From Phyllobacteriaceae bacterium (lineage in GTDB: Bacteria; Pseudomonadota; Alphaproteobacteria; Rhizobiales; Rhizobiaceae): a stretch of DNA of 64,000 nucleotides. A program made the translations under genes and the position numbers. Below are positions 46,455-55,659 of the stretch, in pieces (within the stretch, counting starts at the first letter, position 1; every line of letters starts with the position of its first letter). A model generated the notes under the pieces. It did not search any database and was not told where the DNA came from. It saw only the letters and a list, made by a program, of their open reading frames with translations. The DNA lies in the NCBI GenBank assembly GCA_002708825.1, contig PAPF01000043.1, positions 1 to 64,000 on the forward strand, read 5' to 3'.

Positions 46455-47678
46455 ATGATGAAACTGACAAGACGTGCAGCACTGGCCGGCGCCGCAATGG
46501 CGCTTTGCCTCGCCGCCGGTGGCACCGCCATGGCACAGGAGACCTTCAAGGTCGGGACAATCAACCCCTATTCCGGTCCGCTTGCGCTTTATGGCGGCGA
46601 GGTGAACAGGGGCTATGAACTGGCTGCCGACGCGGTCAACGAGGCCGGGGGCATCCTCGGCAGGCAGGTGGAGATCCTGAAAGGCGACGCCACCAATCCG
46701 CAGGAAGGCATTGCCGCGGTGGAACGCCTGGCGACGCGCGAGAATGCCGACGCCTTCATCGGCACCTATCTGAGCGCCGTGGCCGGCGCGGCCAGCGAGA
46801 CCGCGCTCAACTACAACAAGCTCTACTGGGACACCAATGCACTGGCGACCAACCTGACCGAACGCGGCCTGCCGAACTATATCCGCTCAGGTCCCTATTC
46901 GGTTTCCTTCGCCGACGTGTCGATCGACCTCATCCTCAATTCCCTGGCCGCCAGGCTTGGCAAGCAGCCGGGTGACCTGACGGTCTGGCTGGAGCACGAG
47001 GAATCGGTCTACGGAACGTCGATTGCCGAACATCAGAAGGAACGGCTCGAGGCGGCCGGCGTGAAGGTGCTGGGCATCGGAGCCCACAGCTACAAGTCGA
47101 TCGACCTGACCGATTCGGTGCTTCGCGCCCGCGATGCGAACCCCGACATCTGGGTGCAGACGGGCTACGTGCCGGACGGCAACCTGCTGCTGCGGACCGC
47201 CCGTGACCAGGGCTTCAAGCCGAAGGCGACTGTCTTCGTCGGCACCGGCGACACCAAGGAAACGCTCGAGGCCATGGGTGCCGACGGTGTCGAGGGCCTG
47301 CTGGTCGTTTCCTACCCCCGGCCTGACATTTCCGAAGACTACGGTCCGGGATCGAAAGCCTATCTCGAGGCTTACCGCGCCAAGTATGGCGAGGACCCGA
47401 TCGCGCCGCAGAGCATGGCGGCCTTTGTCGGCTTCAAGATCATGGCGCAGGCCATCAACAAGGCCGGCAGCGCCGAGCCGGAAGCCGTGTCCGGCGTCCT
47501 TGGCAGCTTCGATGAGCCGCTTCGCACCTACGAGACCGGCTTCGGCGCCAAGTTCGACGACAACAAGCAGAACCAGCGCGCCTATCCGACCGTCATCCAG
47601 TGGCAGGGCGGAAAACAGGTCACCGTGTTCCCTGACGATGCGGCAGGGGACAACAAGATGGTCAATATCGGCAACTGA
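46455..47678 (+). CDS. Liv-type ABC transporter substrate-binding protein
   Basis: The 407-aa protein has a Sec signal peptide ending in GTAMA-QE and the periplasmic type 1 fold with FKVGTINPYSGPLALYGGEVNRGYELAADAVNEAGG. Family members bind branched-chain amino acids, amides, or aromatic and other acids. Its place after the CoA-pathway genes suggests that it captures the pathway's substrate. ATG 46455 has aagggagga upstream. A strong stem-loop follows it. Confidence 0.87.
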   Translation: MMKLTRRAALAGAAMALCLAAGGTAMAQETFKVGTINPYSGPLALYGGEVNRGYELAADAVNEAGGILGRQVEILKGDATNPQEGIAAVERLATRENADAFIGTYLSAVAGAASETALNYNKLYWDTNALATNLTERGLPNYIRSGPYSVSFADVSIDLILNSLAARLGKQPGDLTVWLEHEESVYGTSIAEHQKERLEAAGVKVLGIGAHSYKSIDLTDSVLRARDANPDIWVQTGYVPDGNLLLRTARDQGFKPKATVFVGTGDTKETLEAMGADGVEGLLVVSYPRPDISEDYGPGSKAYLEAYRAKYGEDPIAPQSMAAFVGFKIMAQAINKAGSAEPEAVSGVLGSFDEPLRTYETGFGAKFDDNKQNQRAYPTVIQWQGGKQVTVFPDDAAGDNKMVNIGN

Positions 47679-47695
47679 AAAGGCTGACGGATTGC

Positions 47696-47723
47696 GCGGC
47701 GGTCCCCGGCCGGGGGCCGCCGC
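47696..47723 (+). other. Intercistronic stem-loop between binding-protein and permease genes
   Basis: A 12-bp, nearly all G/C stem (47696-47707 with 47712-47723, one G-T pair) closes a 4-nt loop. There is no poly-T, so full termination is not expected. Its position fits mRNA stabilisation of the binding-protein transcript or partial attenuation before the permease. Confidence 0.7.
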
Positions 47724-47749
47724 GGCATCCAGCAAGAAGAGGCTCTGCC

Positions 47750-48640
47750 GTGGAGACATTCCTGAACATCGTTATCGTGGGCCTGCTCCTGGGCGGCATC
47801 TACGGTCTCGTCAGCATGGGACTGAACCTGATCTTCGGCGTCGTCCGGATCGTCAATTTCGCCCAGGGCGAACTTGTCATGCTCGGCATGTATGGCGCCT
47901 ATCTGAGCTGGTACCTGCTCGGGCTCGATCCCTATCTCTCGGCGCTGGTCGTCGTGCCGTGCCTCTTTGTCTTGGGCGTCATCATCCAGCGCTTCGTGCT
48001 GCAACCGCTGCAGAACGAACCCTCCATGCAGATCTTCGCCACGTTCGGCCTGCTGATCCTGTTCCAGAACATCGTGCTGGCGATCACGCGCGGCACCGGT
48101 TACTCGGTGCACAGCGAGGTGTCCCGGGTCGTCCTGTCCTTCGAAGACATCAACATCAGCCTGTCCCGGCTGATCGTGCTGATCATGGTGATCCTCGTCG
48201 CCGTCGGCGCAAACTGGTTCCTGCACAGCACGATGTACGGCAAGGCCGTGCGCGCGGTCACGCAGGACCGCCGCTCGGCGCGGCTGATGGGCATCAACGT
48301 GGAACTGGCCTTCATGCTGACCTTCGGCGTGGGGTCCGCCCTGGCCGGCCTTGCCGGTGTGCTGCTTGCGCCGATCTACACGCTGTCGCCGCAGATCGGC
48401 GGAAACTTCATCCTCGCGGCCTTCGCCGTGGTGGTGCTCGGCGGCCTGGGCAGCGTATGGGGCGCGTTCTTCGGCGGCTTCATCATCGGGCTCATCGAGG
48501 CTTTCGCCGGCTACTATCTCAACCCCGAACTCAAGCATGCCATCTGGTTCCTGGTCTTCATCGCGGTGCTGATCGTGCGGCCGGGGGGCCTGTTCGGAAT
48601 CGCAGGCGCAGAGGAGGTCGGTCTCCGTGAACAAGACTGA
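47750..48640 (+). CDS. Liv-type ABC transporter permease (LivH-like)
   Basis: The 296-aa integral membrane protein has about eight helices and the LivH features GIYGLVSMGLNLIFGVVRIVNFAQGE and the coupling-loop region TQDRRSARLMGINVE. The start is GTG 47750. It overlaps the next permease gene by 14 bp. With its partner it forms the channel for the ligand of the upstream binding protein. Confidence 0.88.
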   Translation: METFLNIVIVGLLLGGIYGLVSMGLNLIFGVVRIVNFAQGELVMLGMYGAYLSWYLLGLDPYLSALVVVPCLFVLGVIIQRFVLQPLQNEPSMQIFATFGLLILFQNIVLAITRGTGYSVHSEVSRVVLSFEDINISLSRLIVLIMVILVAVGANWFLHSTMYGKAVRAVTQDRRSARLMGINVELAFMLTFGVGSALAGLAGVLLAPIYTLSPQIGGNFILAAFAVVVLGGLGSVWGAFFGGFIIGLIEAFAGYYLNPELKHAIWFLVFIAVLIVRPGGLFGIAGAEEVGLREQD

Positions 48641-49673
48641 TGGTCAGGCAATGCCGGCAGCGCTTGCCGGAAACGGCGCAACCATGCGCCCGAAGGTCAC
48701 CACCTTCGGCACCGAACTGGGGCGGATCGGGGCAATCGGCGTGTTCTTCGCGATCTTCATCGTCCTCTTCCGGGGCGATCCCTTCATCCTGAACATGATG
48801 GCCTACACCTTCCTCTTCGCCGCGCTGTCGACAAGCTGGAACATCATCGGCGGTTTCGGCGGCCAGTTCTCACTGGGTCACGGCGTGTTTTTCGCCATCG
48901 GCGCCTACACGACGGCGAATCTCTATTTCCACTGGCAGATTTCTCCCTGGCTCTCGCTGGTTCCGGGCATGATACTCGCAGCCATGGTCGCCGTCGCGGT
49001 GTCCTGGCCGACCTTCCGTCTCAAGGGCCCGTTCTTCGCCATCGCGACACTGGCACTCAACGAGGTGGCATTGGTCCTTGCGACCTATTTCGACGGGATC
49101 ACCGGCGGGCCGCGCGGCATGCTGCTGCCGTTCAAGGCAGGGCTGGAGAACATGGTCTTCACCAGCCGTCTCCCCTATGCGGTCATCATGTTCGGCTTTC
49201 TTCTCGTCAGCCTTGTTGCGGCGGCCTGGGTGCTCCGGGGGCGTCTGGGCTACTATTTGCAGGCGGTGCATCTGGACGAGGACGCGGCCCGCGCAGCCGG
49301 CATCGACGTGCTCAAGGTCAAGCTCACGGGCATGGCCGTCAGTGCTGCGCTGACCGGCATCGGCGGCTCGCTCTTCGCCATGTATCTGCGCTTCGTCGAT
49401 CCGCCGACGGTTCTCAGCATCCAGGATATCGGCGTGAAATTCCTGCTGATCGCGCTGATCGGCGGTGTCGGCACACTGTATGGCCCCCTGCTTGGCGCGT
49501 TGCTGATCATCCCGCTGGAATCCTATCTGCGGGCAACGCTTGGCGGCACGATCCCCGGCATCAACCTGCTCATCCTCGGCGGATTGCTCGTCATCTTCGC
49601 GCTCTTCATGCGACGCGGCATCTTCGGCGCTATGCAGGGTCTCTGGGAACGCCGCAGGGGGGCGCGCCAATGA
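48627..49673 (+). CDS. Liv-type ABC transporter permease (LivM-like)
   Basis: The 348-aa protein has a hydrophilic N terminus (about 35 residues) then nine or so helices, with STSWNIIGGFGGQFSLGHGVFFAIGAY and a coupling segment LDEDAARAAGIDVLKVK. The start is GTG 48627 inside the end of the livH-like gene; the end overlaps the ATPase gene (ATGA). Confidence 0.88.
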   Translation: MNKTDGQAMPAALAGNGATMRPKVTTFGTELGRIGAIGVFFAIFIVLFRGDPFILNMMAYTFLFAALSTSWNIIGGFGGQFSLGHGVFFAIGAYTTANLYFHWQISPWLSLVPGMILAAMVAVAVSWPTFRLKGPFFAIATLALNEVALVLATYFDGITGGPRGMLLPFKAGLENMVFTSRLPYAVIMFGFLLVSLVAAAWVLRGRLGYYLQAVHLDEDAARAAGIDVLKVKLTGMAVSAALTGIGGSLFAMYLRFVDPPTVLSIQDIGVKFLLIALIGGVGTLYGPLLGALLIIPLESYLRATLGGTIPGINLLILGGLLVIFALFMRRGIFGAMQGLWERRRGARQ

Positions 49674-50395
49674 GCGGATTCGTGCTCTCGGTCGAAAACC
49701 TGACCCGCCGTTTCGGCGGCCTGGTCGCCGTCAACGACGTGTCCTTCCAATTGCGCAAGGGGGATCTGCTTTCCATCATCGGCCCGAACGGGGCCGGCAA
49801 GACGACGATGTTCAACCTGGTCACCGGCCAGTATCCGCCGAGCGCCGGGCGCGTGATCTTCAACGGGGCGGACATTTCCGGGCTCAGGCCCCATGCCCGC
49901 GCCAAGCTGGGTCTTGGCCGCACGTTCCAGATATCCAAGACGCTGACCACGCTGACGACGCTCGAGAACGCCATGGTCGGCGCCTTCCTGAAGCGGCAGA
50001 ACCTGTCCGAGGCGGCCGACTATGCCATGCATGTGCTCGACATGGTCGGACTTGGCGCCCGTGCCGGCATCAAGGCCGGCACCCTGACGCTGAGCGAGCG
50101 CCGGCGGCTGGAAATCGCCCGTGCCCTGGCGCTGGATTGTTCGGTCCTCCTCCTTGACGAGGTCATGGCGGGACTGAACCAGAAGGAGGGGGAGAGCGTC
50201 ATCGACCTCGTCCGCAAGCTGAATGGCGAGGGCCTGACGATCATGGTGATCGAGCATAACCTGAAGGTGGTCCGGGCGTTCCAGAGCCGCGTCATCGTCC
50301 TCGACTTCGGCCGGCTGATCGCTGACGGAACGCCCGACGACGTTCTGTCGGACCCCCACGTGGTGGAAGCCTATCTCGGGAGGCAGGACGCATGA
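49670..50395 (+). CDS. Liv-type ABC transporter ATPase (LivG-like)
   Basis: The 241-aa ATPase has Walker A GPNGAGKTT (about 37-45), the signature region TLSERRRLEIARAL (LSxRR rather than LSGGQ) and Walker B VLLLDEVMAGL, the LivG pattern. It energises import. Both ends overlap neighbours by 4 bp. Confidence 0.9.
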   Translation: MSGFVLSVENLTRRFGGLVAVNDVSFQLRKGDLLSIIGPNGAGKTTMFNLVTGQYPPSAGRVIFNGADISGLRPHARAKLGLGRTFQISKTLTTLTTLENAMVGAFLKRQNLSEAADYAMHVLDMVGLGARAGIKAGTLTLSERRRLEIARALALDCSVLLLDEVMAGLNQKEGESVIDLVRKLNGEGLTIMVIEHNLKVVRAFQSRVIVLDFGRLIADGTPDDVLSDPHVVEAYLGRQDA

Positions 50396-51108
50396 GCATT
50401 TCGCTGACAGTCCGCAACCTGCATGCCGGATACGGTCAGGCGACCGTGATCGAGGGGATCGACATCGATGCCGCGGCCGGCGAGGTCGTCGCCATTGTCG
50501 GCGCCAATGGCGCGGGCAAGACGACGCTGCTCAACACGATCGCCGGCGTCAATCCGGCGCGTGAGGGCACGATCATGCTCGGCGATCTCGACATCACCCG
50601 CATGGCCGCACACGAATTGCCCGCCAGGGGCCTGGCGCTCGTGCCCGAAGGCGGCCGCCTGTTCCCCTTCATGACGGTTCGCGAGAATCTCGAAATGGGC
50701 GGTTTCAACCAGCGCGGATCGCCGCGCTTCGGCCAGATGCTCGACGAGGTCATGGAACTGTTCCCGATCCTGCGGCAGCGCCAGGGTCAGTGGGCCGGGT
50801 CGCTGTCCGGCGGCGAGCGCCAGATGTGCGCCATCGCGCGCGCGGTCATGAGCCAGCCGCAACTCATCATGCTGGATGAGCCTTCGGTCGGCCTTTCGCC
50901 GAAACTGGTCCACCAGGTCTTCGAACTGGTCCGCGAACTGGCCCGCAAGAAGGGGCTGACCATCGTGCTTGTCGAACAGAATGTCCAGGAGGCCCTGGGC
51001 GTCTCTGACCGTGCCTATGTTCTCGACCATGGCGCAATCGTCCGTTCTGCGCCATCGGCCGAATTGTCCGGCGACCCGGCGATCCAGTCCGCCTACATGG
51101 GGCTGTGA
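50392..51108 (+). CDS. Liv-type ABC transporter ATPase (LivF-like)
   Basis: The 238-aa ATPase has Walker A GANGAGKTT (about 36-44), LVPEGGRLFPFMTVRENLEMG, the signature LSGGERQMCAIARA and Walker B IMLDEPSVGL, typical of LivF. It pairs with the LivG-like subunit. Its stop overlaps the GTG of the SDR gene. Confidence 0.9.
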   Translation: MSISLTVRNLHAGYGQATVIEGIDIDAAAGEVVAIVGANGAGKTTLLNTIAGVNPAREGTIMLGDLDITRMAAHELPARGLALVPEGGRLFPFMTVRENLEMGGFNQRGSPRFGQMLDEVMELFPILRQRQGQWAGSLSGGERQMCAIARAVMSQPQLIMLDEPSVGLSPKLVHQVFELVRELARKKGLTIVLVEQNVQEALGVSDRAYVLDHGAIVRSAPSAELSGDPAIQSAYMGL

Positions 51109-51911
51109 TCATGGCAGGGGAGGAAAACACGGCCGGCGGCGCTGTCGCCCTCGTCTCGGGCGGCGGAACCGGGGTCGGCGCCGCCACCGTGCTCAAGCTC
51201 GCCCGGCGTGGATGCCGCGTGGCAGTCAATTTCCGCAGCAGTGGCGATGCGGCCGAATCGGTCGTGGCGGCTTGCCGTGCCGAAAGCAGCGAAGCAATGG
51301 CCATCCAGGGCGATGTCGCGGTTGACGCCGATTGCCGGTCGATGGTCGCGCAATGCGTGGAGAAGTGGGGCCGTCTCGACATTCTCGTCTGCAGCGCTGG
51401 AACCACGCAGTTCACGTCCCTGACGGACCTCGAAAACCAGAACGCGGAGGACTTCCAGCGGGTCTATGCCACCAATGTGCTTGGCGTGCATCAGCTTGCC
51501 CGTGCCGCCGCGCCGTACCTGGAAAAGTCCGGTGAAGGCGCCGTCGTGACGATCTCTTCCATTGCGGGCGTCAACGGAAACGGAAGTTCGCTCGCCTATG
51601 TCGCCTCGAAGGGCGCGCTCAATGCCCTGACGCTGGCGCTGGCACGCCTGCTGGCGCCGCGCGTCCGGGTCAATGCCGTGCTGCCGGGCCTCATCGACAG
51701 CGGCTGGTTCCTGAACGGCATGGACGCGGCGCAATACGCGGCGATTCGCGAGAATTTTGCCGCGGCCTCGGCGCTGGGAACGGTCTGCTCGCCGGAGGAT
51801 ATCGCCGATGCGGCGGTCTTCCTGGCCCTCGACGCCCGCAGGATGACCGGGCAGTTCATGACCGTGGACGCCGGCTATTCTCTGGGGCGCGCGGTCCGGG
51901 TCTCGCGTTGA
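51105..51911 (+). CDS. SDR-family oxidoreductase
   Basis: The Rossmann protein has the NAD(P) loop SGGGTGVG (18-25), a catalytic Ser at 151-152 (TISSIAG), and Tyr165/Lys169 in YVASK. It resembles 3-oxoacyl-ACP reductase-like SDRs; here it probably oxidises or reduces a hydroxyacyl/oxoacyl intermediate of the CoA pathway. GTG 51105 overlaps the livF-like stop; ATG 51111 is an alternative. It ends the operon; the next gene, glpD, is convergent. Confidence 0.83.
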   Translation: MIMAGEENTAGGAVALVSGGGTGVGAATVLKLARRGCRVAVNFRSSGDAAESVVAACRAESSEAMAIQGDVAVDADCRSMVAQCVEKWGRLDILVCSAGTTQFTSLTDLENQNAEDFQRVYATNVLGVHQLARAAAPYLEKSGEGAVVTISSIAGVNGNGSSLAYVASKGALNALTLALARLLAPRVRVNAVLPGLIDSGWFLNGMDAAQYAAIRENFAAASALGTVCSPEDIADAAVFLALDARRMTGQFMTVDAGYSLGRAVRVSR

Positions 51912-52011
51912 TGGCCGCTCGAGACGATCTGCCCGCCTCCCGGCGGCGCGCAAGCACACCCATGCCGGTCGCATGAGGGCCTTCATGCGCCGGGGCCATT
52001 CCGGTTCGGGC

Positions 52012-53595
52012 TCAGGCGCTCTTCAGCGCGATGTCACAGGCCGACAGGTGGCGGTCGATGGCCGCCATGTCCTTGGCGGACAGGCGCAGGCCGAGCTTGG
52101 ACCGCCGCCATGCGAAATCGTCGGCGGTCCGCACCCATTCGTTTTCCGCCGCCCAGTCCAGTTCGCGCGCGCTGATGCCGGGCGCGACCTCGCCGCCGAG
52201 ATCCTCCCAGCAGGAAGCGCCGGCGAAGATGGTCCGGCACTCCGTGCCGTATTGGCGCAACAGGCGGCGCACCGTGGCCGCGTCCATGAACGGCAGCATG
52301 GCCTGCAATTCCGCCAGCAGCGAATCGCGCGCTGCGACCGGGAAATCGCCGCCCGCCAGCGGCGCGGCATGCGTCCAGCCGTCGGTGGTCCGGCCCATCG
52401 CAGTGTCGATCTTCTCAAGCGCGCTTTCGGCCAGCTTGCGATAGGTCGTGATCTTGCCACCAAAGATGTTGAGATAGGGCGCGCCCCCCATGGCGCCGGC
52501 CTTCAGCACATAGTCGCGCGTGGCCGCCGTGGCGGAACTCGCGCCATCGTCATAAAGCGGGCGCACGCCGGCATAGGACCAGACGATGTCGGCGCGGGTC
52601 ACCGGCTTGCGGAAATACCTGGATGCAAAGGCGCACAGATAATCGGCTTCCGCATCCGAACAGGCTGGCTTCACCGATGGCGAACCATGCTCGGCATCGG
52701 TTGTTCCGATCAGTGTGAAGTCTTCCTCGTAGGGAATGGCGAAGATGATGCGTCCGTCGCTTCCCTGGAAGAAATAGGCCCTGTCATGGTCGTAGAGCTT
52801 GCGCGTCACGATATGGCTGCCGCGCACCAGCCGGACCTTCTCCGTCAGGTTGAGATGCATGCGCCCGCGCGCCACATCCTCGACCCATGGGCCGGCGGCA
52901 TTCACGAGCATGCGTGCGCGGATGTTGCGGCGTCCCTCGGGCGTATCCACGATGACGTGCCAGACGCCGCCCTCCGGCGTTGCGGAAACCACGGTGCTGC
53001 GCGTCATGATCGCCGCCCCCCGGGCCGCCGCGTCACGGGCGTTGAGCACCACCAGACGCGCATCCTCCACCCAGCAGTCGGAATATTCGAACGCGGTCGC
53101 GAACCGTTCGTCGAGCGGCTTGCCGGCTTCGTCTGATCGCAGGTCGACCCGGCGCGTTCCCGGCAGGATCTTGCGCCCGCCCAGGTGGTCGTAGAGGAAC
53201 AGGCCAAGGCGGATCAGCCAGGCCGGCCGCCGCCCCTTCATCCATGGCATGAGGGCCGTCAGCAGGCGCGAGGTCGGCGTGGAGCTTTCGAACCGCATGG
53301 CGGAATGCAGCGGCAGCACGAAGCGCATCGGCCAGGAGATGTGCGGCATGTTGGCCAGCAGCACCTCCCGCTCGATCAGGGCTTCGCGCACCAGCCGGAA
53401 CTCGAAATACTCCAGGTAGCGCAAGCCGCCGTGAAACAGCTTGGTCGAGGCCGAGGAGGTCGCCGAGGCAAGGTCGCCGCGCTCGGCGAGAGCCACCGAA
53501 TAGCCCCGGCCCTGCGCGTCCCGGGCAATGCCGCAGCCATTGATGCCCCCGCCAACGATGAAGAGATCGTATGGCCTGTCCTGTTGCCCCGTCAT
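52012..53595 (-). CDS. glpD: FAD-dependent glycerol-3-phosphate dehydrogenase family protein
   Basis: The 527-aa protein matches GlpD, which passes electrons from glycerol 3-phosphate to quinone at the inner membrane: FAD motif VGGGINGCGIARDAQGRG near residue 14, SSASTKLFHGGLRYLE, IGTTDAEHG and the C-terminal DUF domain. The same family includes EryB (D-erythritol 1-phosphate dehydrogenase), which is also found beside a SorC regulator, so a polyol-phosphate substrate other than G3P is possible. It lies 24 bp downstream of the SorC gene on the same strand. Confidence 0.85.
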   Translation of the reverse strand: MTGQQDRPYDLFIVGGGINGCGIARDAQGRGYSVALAERGDLASATSSASTKLFHGGLRYLEYFEFRLVREALIEREVLLANMPHISWPMRFVLPLHSAMRFESSTPTSRLLTALMPWMKGRRPAWLIRLGLFLYDHLGGRKILPGTRRVDLRSDEAGKPLDERFATAFEYSDCWVEDARLVVLNARDAAARGAAIMTRSTVVSATPEGGVWHVIVDTPEGRRNIRARMLVNAAGPWVEDVARGRMHLNLTEKVRLVRGSHIVTRKLYDHDRAYFFQGSDGRIIFAIPYEEDFTLIGTTDAEHGSPSVKPACSDAEADYLCAFASRYFRKPVTRADIVWSYAGVRPLYDDGASSATAATRDYVLKAGAMGGAPYLNIFGGKITTYRKLAESALEKIDTAMGRTTDGWTHAAPLAGGDFPVAARDSLLAELQAMLPFMDAATVRRLLRQYGTECRTIFAGASCWEDLGGEVAPGISARELDWAAENEWVRTADDFAWRRSKLGLRLSAKDMAAIDRHLSACDIALKSA

Positions 53596-53619
53596 GCGCC
53601 TGCCCGTTCCATCCTGTTG

Positions 53620-54603
53620 TCAGTTCGTCCTTGTTGCCGGCGTTCCGATGAGCGTTTGCGCCGTCTGCTCGTCGGTCACCAGGACCGTCGCGAACCCGCG
53701 GTCGAGGACAGCGCGGATTGCCTCCACCTTCTGCTTTCCCCCCGCCGCCAGCACGCGGCGCGGGATGCCGAGAATGTTTTCCGGGCCGATACCGACGCAG
53801 CGCGCATTCAGCGGATGGTCGAGCGGCATTCCGTCCGCCCCGATGAAGCGGCCGATGAAATTGCCGATGGCCCCGGCCTCGCGCGCCTTCAGATAGTCCG
53901 CGTCCGAGAGCATGGAGGCCTCGCGAAGGCTGCTCATGCCCAGTCCGCCGATGCTCAGCAGCGCCAGGTCCGCCTCCTTTGCCCTGGACATGGCATCCTG
54001 CGCGGCCGGTTGGGCGTTGATTGCATTTGTTGCCTCCTCCGTGTCGCACAGGATCGGCGCGGGGATGAAGAAGCATTCCGCGCCGAGACGTTCGGCAAGC
54101 ACGGCCGCGGCCTCGTACTTGTCCTGCGTGGAGCGCGTGGCCAGCGTCCCGATCATCGAGACCACCGACAGGTGTTCCGCGGCGCCGGGTTCGATCGCCA
54201 TGGCCAGTGCCCTGAGCGTGGAGCCCCAGGAGGTCGCCACGGTCATCCCGTTTTCCAGCAAGTCGGAAACCATGCTGCCCGCGTAATGGCCGATCACGTC
54301 CGATAGCGACACGTCCTCGCTGGTGTCGGACGGGCAGACGAAGGCCGCTTCCAGCCCGAATCGGCGGATGAGCCGGCTTTCCAGGTCGAGCCGCTCGGCG
54401 AAGGGAACGTCGATGGCGATGCGCACCATGCCTTGTTCGCGCGCCTGCGCCAGCATCCTGTGCACCTTGAAGCGCGTGATGTTGAGGCGCTTGGCGATCT
54501 CGTTCTGCGTCAGCCCGAGGATGTAATAGAGATGCGCCACGCGCGCGATGGTCTCGCTGGCGGCGGCCGTTCGAATGGCGGCTCTGTTCCAAGGCGTGTT
54601 CAT
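53620..54603 (-). CDS. SorC-family transcriptional regulator
   Basis: The protein has an N-terminal HTH (about 30-53: LTQNEIAKRLNITRFKVHRML) and the SorC sugar-binding domain (about 65-325), with TVATSWGSTLRAL and GIGPENILGIPRRVLAAGGKQKVEAIRAVL. SorC regulators respond to phosphorylated sugars; EryD is a member. ATG 54603 (MNTPWNRA) is used; longer readings to 54957 add unconserved sequence. It is divergent from the ABC importer and likely controls both sides through the sites at 54687-54744. Confidence 0.88.
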   Translation of the reverse strand: MNTPWNRAAIRTAAASETIARVAHLYYILGLTQNEIAKRLNITRFKVHRMLAQAREQGMVRIAIDVPFAERLDLESRLIRRFGLEAAFVCPSDTSEDVSLSDVIGHYAGSMVSDLLENGMTVATSWGSTLRALAMAIEPGAAEHLSVVSMIGTLATRSTQDKYEAAAVLAERLGAECFFIPAPILCDTEEATNAINAQPAAQDAMSRAKEADLALLSIGGLGMSSLREASMLSDADYLKAREAGAIGNFIGRFIGADGMPLDHPLNARCVGIGPENILGIPRRVLAAGGKQKVEAIRAVLDRGFATVLVTDEQTAQTLIGTPATRTN

Positions 54604-54686
54604 GTCCCCGACCCCTTTCTGGTGGCCTCCTTTTGCCATGAACGGGCTGTCCTGTCTCCGTCGCGTCTGTTTCAGCGATAGGCGAA

Positions 54687-54744
54687 ATTGCACATTTGTA
54701 CAATCCACAAAAAAATGTTGCACAAATGTATGTTCGGTGCAACA
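54687..54744. promoter_or_regulatory. SorC operator candidates between regulator and transporter operon
   Basis: TTGCACANNTGTA occurs at 54688-54700 (within the near-palindrome ATTGCACATTTGTACAAT, 54687-54704) and at 54718-54730, exactly 30 bp or three helical turns apart. TGTTGCAC (54716-54723) also pairs with GTGCAACA (54737-54744) as a perfect inverted repeat. The gap holds no gene. Confidence 0.72.
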
Positions 54745-54783
54745 AATTGAAAAATCGCAGAGGCTGGAGCAAGGGAGGAGCCA

Positions 54784-55659
54784 GTGAAGCTCGGCGTTCT
54801 GTCGGCCGATCGCCCGTTGGTCTGGATGCTGCCGCTGATTTTCATGCTGGTGGCATTCACGATCGTGCCGCTGTTCTACAACATCTGGCTCAGCTTCCAT
54901 GAATACGCGCCGTTCAAGCGCCAGCTTGTCTATGTCGGCATGCAGAACTGGCAGCAATTGTTCGCCGACCCGCGCATGTGGGAATCATTCGGGACCACGA
55001 TGTTCTATTTCGTCGTGGTGCTGTCGGCCGAAGTGGTTCTCGGCATGGCCATCGCCCTTCTCCTTGATGAGGAGGAGTTCGGTTTCGGGCTGCTGCGCAC
55101 CATCCTGACGCTCACCCTCGTGGTTCCGCCGGCCATTGTCGGCATGATGTATCTGCTCATCGAGGATCCCGAGTTCGGTGTCCTGACCTGGGTCCTGTCA
55201 TCGCTCGGCATCATGGACAAGTCGACGCCGATCCTCGCCACTGCTTCGACGGCACTCTGGGGCGTGATGCTGGCCGACATCTGGCAGTGGACGCCCTTCA
55301 TGGTGCTGATCTTCCTGGCCGGCCTGCGCTCGCTTCCGCCCGAGCCTTACGAGGCGGCCATGCTGGATGGCGCCTCGGCCTGGATGACCTTCCGCCGCAT
55401 CACCCTGCCGCTGATGAGCAAGGTCATCGCCGTGGCGGTGCTGATCCGCGGCATCGATATCTTCCGCATGTTCGACTACGTCTTCGTCATGACCAGCGGC
55501 GGGCCCGGCACGTCCACCTACACGCTCTCGCTTTACTCCTGGCAGCAGACCTTCAGCTTCATCAAGTGGGGCTATGGCGCCACGCTGTCGCTCTTCGCCC
55601 TCGTCGTCATTCTCGTGATCGCCAATCTCTTCATCTGGGCGGCTAGGGTGCGCTGGTAA
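54784..55659 (+). CDS. Carbohydrate ABC transporter permease (MalF-like)
   Basis: The 291-aa protein has six predicted helices and the permease EAA loop EPYEAAMLDGASAWMTFRRITLPLM. The start is GTG 54784 behind gggaggag. It belongs to the CUT1 sugar-transport class and overlaps the next permease gene by one base (TAATG). Confidence 0.88.
   Translation: MKLGVLSADRPLVWMLPLIFMLVAFTIVPLFYNIWLSFHEYAPFKRQLVYVGMQNWQQLFADPRMWESFGTTMFYFVVVLSAEVVLGMAIALLLDEEEFGFGLLRTILTLTLVVPPAIVGMMYLLIEDPEFGVLTWVLSSLGIMDKSTPILATASTALWGVMLADIWQWTPFMVLIFLAGLRSLPPEPYEAAMLDGASAWMTFRRITLPLMSKVIAVAVLIRGIDIFRMFDYVFVMTSGGPGTSTYTLSLYSWQQTFSFIKWGYGATLSLFALVVILVIANLFIWAARVRW

Noticed and set aside
54604-54957. N-terminal extension of the SorC regulator
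   Set aside because: The extended reading crosses the operator region and lacks conserved sequence; translation from ATG 54603 starts just before the HTH as in the family.
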